A DNA stretch of 64,000 nucleotides, from contig NZ_NEJH01000004.1 of NCBI RefSeq assembly GCF_002113025.1, forward strand, positions 124,001 to 188,000, in the 5' to 3' direction. Each line of letters opens with the position of its first letter. The first letter of the stretch is position 1. The stretch is from Pseudomonas sp. B28(2017). Lineage in GTDB: Bacteria; Pseudomonadota; Gammaproteobacteria; Pseudomonadales; Pseudomonadaceae. The notes beneath the pieces are model-generated. The model was not told where the DNA came from. It saw only the letters and a list, made by a program, of their open reading frames with translations, and ran no database searches. Shown here one piece after another: positions 63,264 through 64,000 of this stretch. The position numbers and the translations under genes are program-made.

Positions 63264-64000
63264 ATGATGCTTACAGGGAAAATAACGACTACAGGCCACA
63301 GTGACGTGAAGGAGGAGACAGGTATTCTCACCATTGGACGAACCCATACGCTAGCTGAGGGCTTCAGGGAATTAGTTGCAAGCCACGCAGGCAGGGACAT
63401 TGCCGTTGATGCGATGTGCTATGGCAACTCATTCAAAAGAAACAGGGGGTCTGAGTCATACCGTGCAATTTTTATCGTTATCGACAGCCCTCAAGCGTTT
63501 GCTGAAAGCCTCACCCTGGTAGAACGTATTCGTGCCGAAAATCTGGCGTCAATAATTTTCATAGCCATCACCGGTAAAGGCACCTACAACAAGATGAAAT
63601 ACTATCTTGCCGGGGCCGACTACTGTATTAATTGCGACACTTCCGCAGGCGAAAACACTGACGAACTGTCCGAGTTTTTTAACAGCCCAGAATGGCAAAA
63701 AAAGCATAATCTGCTTTTGGACCCCACTCGTATGTGCCTGATTGGCGACTATAAAAAACTGGATGTGTCGTTTGCAGAGATGAAAATTCTTGAGGCTTTC
63801 TCTCAGACAAAAAACCAGATACTGAGCCATGATGAAATCGCCAGAATCATGGGGCTGAATATAAATTTTTATGACCCAAGAGCCTTGGAAAAGTCGATCA
63901 GTCGCCTTCGAGGCAAAATAAAAGGCATGTATGGCACCAACGCCATTCAAAGCATCCGCGGGCATGGATATCGTTTAATCAGGGGTCTGATCTCGACAAC
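63264..64000 (+). CDS. Atypical response-regulator-like protein with OmpR-type winged helix (cut by window edge)
   Basis: At least 245 codons run open to the window end. The C-terminal part (about 165-240) matches the OmpR/PhoB DNA-binding domain: LDVSFAEMKILEAFSQTKNQ, ILSHDEIARIM, LEKSISRLRGKIKGM and IQSIRGHGYRLIRG. The N-terminal 130 residues resemble a receiver fold (ILTIGRT; YRAIFIVIDSP; SIIFIAITGKG; GADYCINCD) but lack the acidic pair after strand 1 and the conserved Lys after strand 5. Phosphorylation is therefore doubtful. The ATGs at 63264/63267 have no ribosome site, whereas a perfect AAGGAGGAG at 63309-63317 precedes an in-frame ATT at 63324. The AT-rich composition suggests acquisition. 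The target is unknown. Confidence 0.78.
   Translation, partial: MMLTGKITTTGHSDVKEETGILTIGRTHTLAEGFRELVASHAGRDIAVDAMCYGNSFKRNRGSESYRAIFIVIDSPQAFAESLTLVERIRAENLASIIFIAITGKGTYNKMKYYLAGADYCINCDTSAGENTDELSEFFNSPEWQKKHNLLLDPTRMCLIGDYKKLDVSFAEMKILEAFSQTKNQILSHDEIARIMGLNINFYDPRALEKSISRLRGKIKGMYGTNAIQSIRGHGYRLIRGLIST

Noticed and set aside
63549..63965. A 138-codon minus-strand frame near the right edge
   Set aside because: It lies fully inside the response-regulator-like gene, whose winged-helix motif is clear.

Overview
The window reads as chromosomal DNA of a Pseudomonas of the P. fluorescens group. The reasons are its high GC content and strong GC3 bias, many copies of a GTGGGAGCGAGC-type REP/REPIN palindrome, a TtgR(EmhR)-TtgABC pump locus with its recognisable operator, olsBA, and an order of genes (leuC, LysR regulator, ibpA, thioesterase, TetR, duplicated Glu/Ala tRNAs, gltX, emrAB-like pair, uvrB, aminotransferase) that I remember as largely conserved in P. 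aeruginosa. Nearly everything is ordinary core or soft-core chromosome. There is no insertion sequence, CRISPR array or complete prophage.

Layout. 1-15 kb: partial leuC, a divergent LysR regulator, a five-PAS GGDEF-EAL protein, heat-shock gene ibpA with a sigma-32 promoter and a ROSE-type leader, dusC, a TetR/hydrolase/thioesterase operon, a tandemly duplicated tRNA-Glu/tRNA-Ala unit behind a strong promoter, gltX, an EmrAB-like efflux pair, then small stress-type proteins (YegP-like, ribbon-helix-helix, DJ-1/PfpI). 15-22 kb: a DMT transporter, a methyltransferase, then a small phage-derived island (Ogr-like zinc finger, CI-like repressor, LuxR-type HTH overlapping a holin-like gene) without virion genes, followed by a lemA-TPM operon. 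22-31 kb: bglX, a cardiolipin-synthase-like gene with yceI, a serine hydrolase, an acyl-CoA dehydrogenase-like gene, a 268-bp miniature inverted-repeat element, olsBA and acpH. 31-45 kb: arsR-MFS-xenB with palindromic operators, ttgR/ttgABC, uvrB, tyrB. 45-55 kb: tRNA-Asn, a nucleobase permease, nat, a Gly-rich secreted protein, a DUF1254 protein, a cache-GGDEF cyclase, and a divergent pair of L,D-transpeptidases. 55-64 kb: copABCD, a PheC-like periplasmic protein, a small lipoprotein, dusA, uppP, and at the right edge an AT-rich, atypical response-regulator-like gene cut by the window end.

How the parts work together. Three drug or toxicant modules carry their own regulators (TetR/ttgABC; ArsR/MFS/ene-reductase; EmrAB-like). 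Two c-di-GMP genes and two L,D-transpeptidases suggest surface and envelope adjustment. OlsBA, AcpH, cardiolipin synthase and UppP serve lipid and envelope metabolism. GltX and its substrate tRNA-Glu are neighbours. The REP/REPIN copies sit mostly at operon ends or between convergent genes. The least explained parts are the phage-regulatory/holin island (17.7-19.8 kb), the miniature element at 29.1-29.4 kb and the edge regulator at 63.3-64.0 kb.
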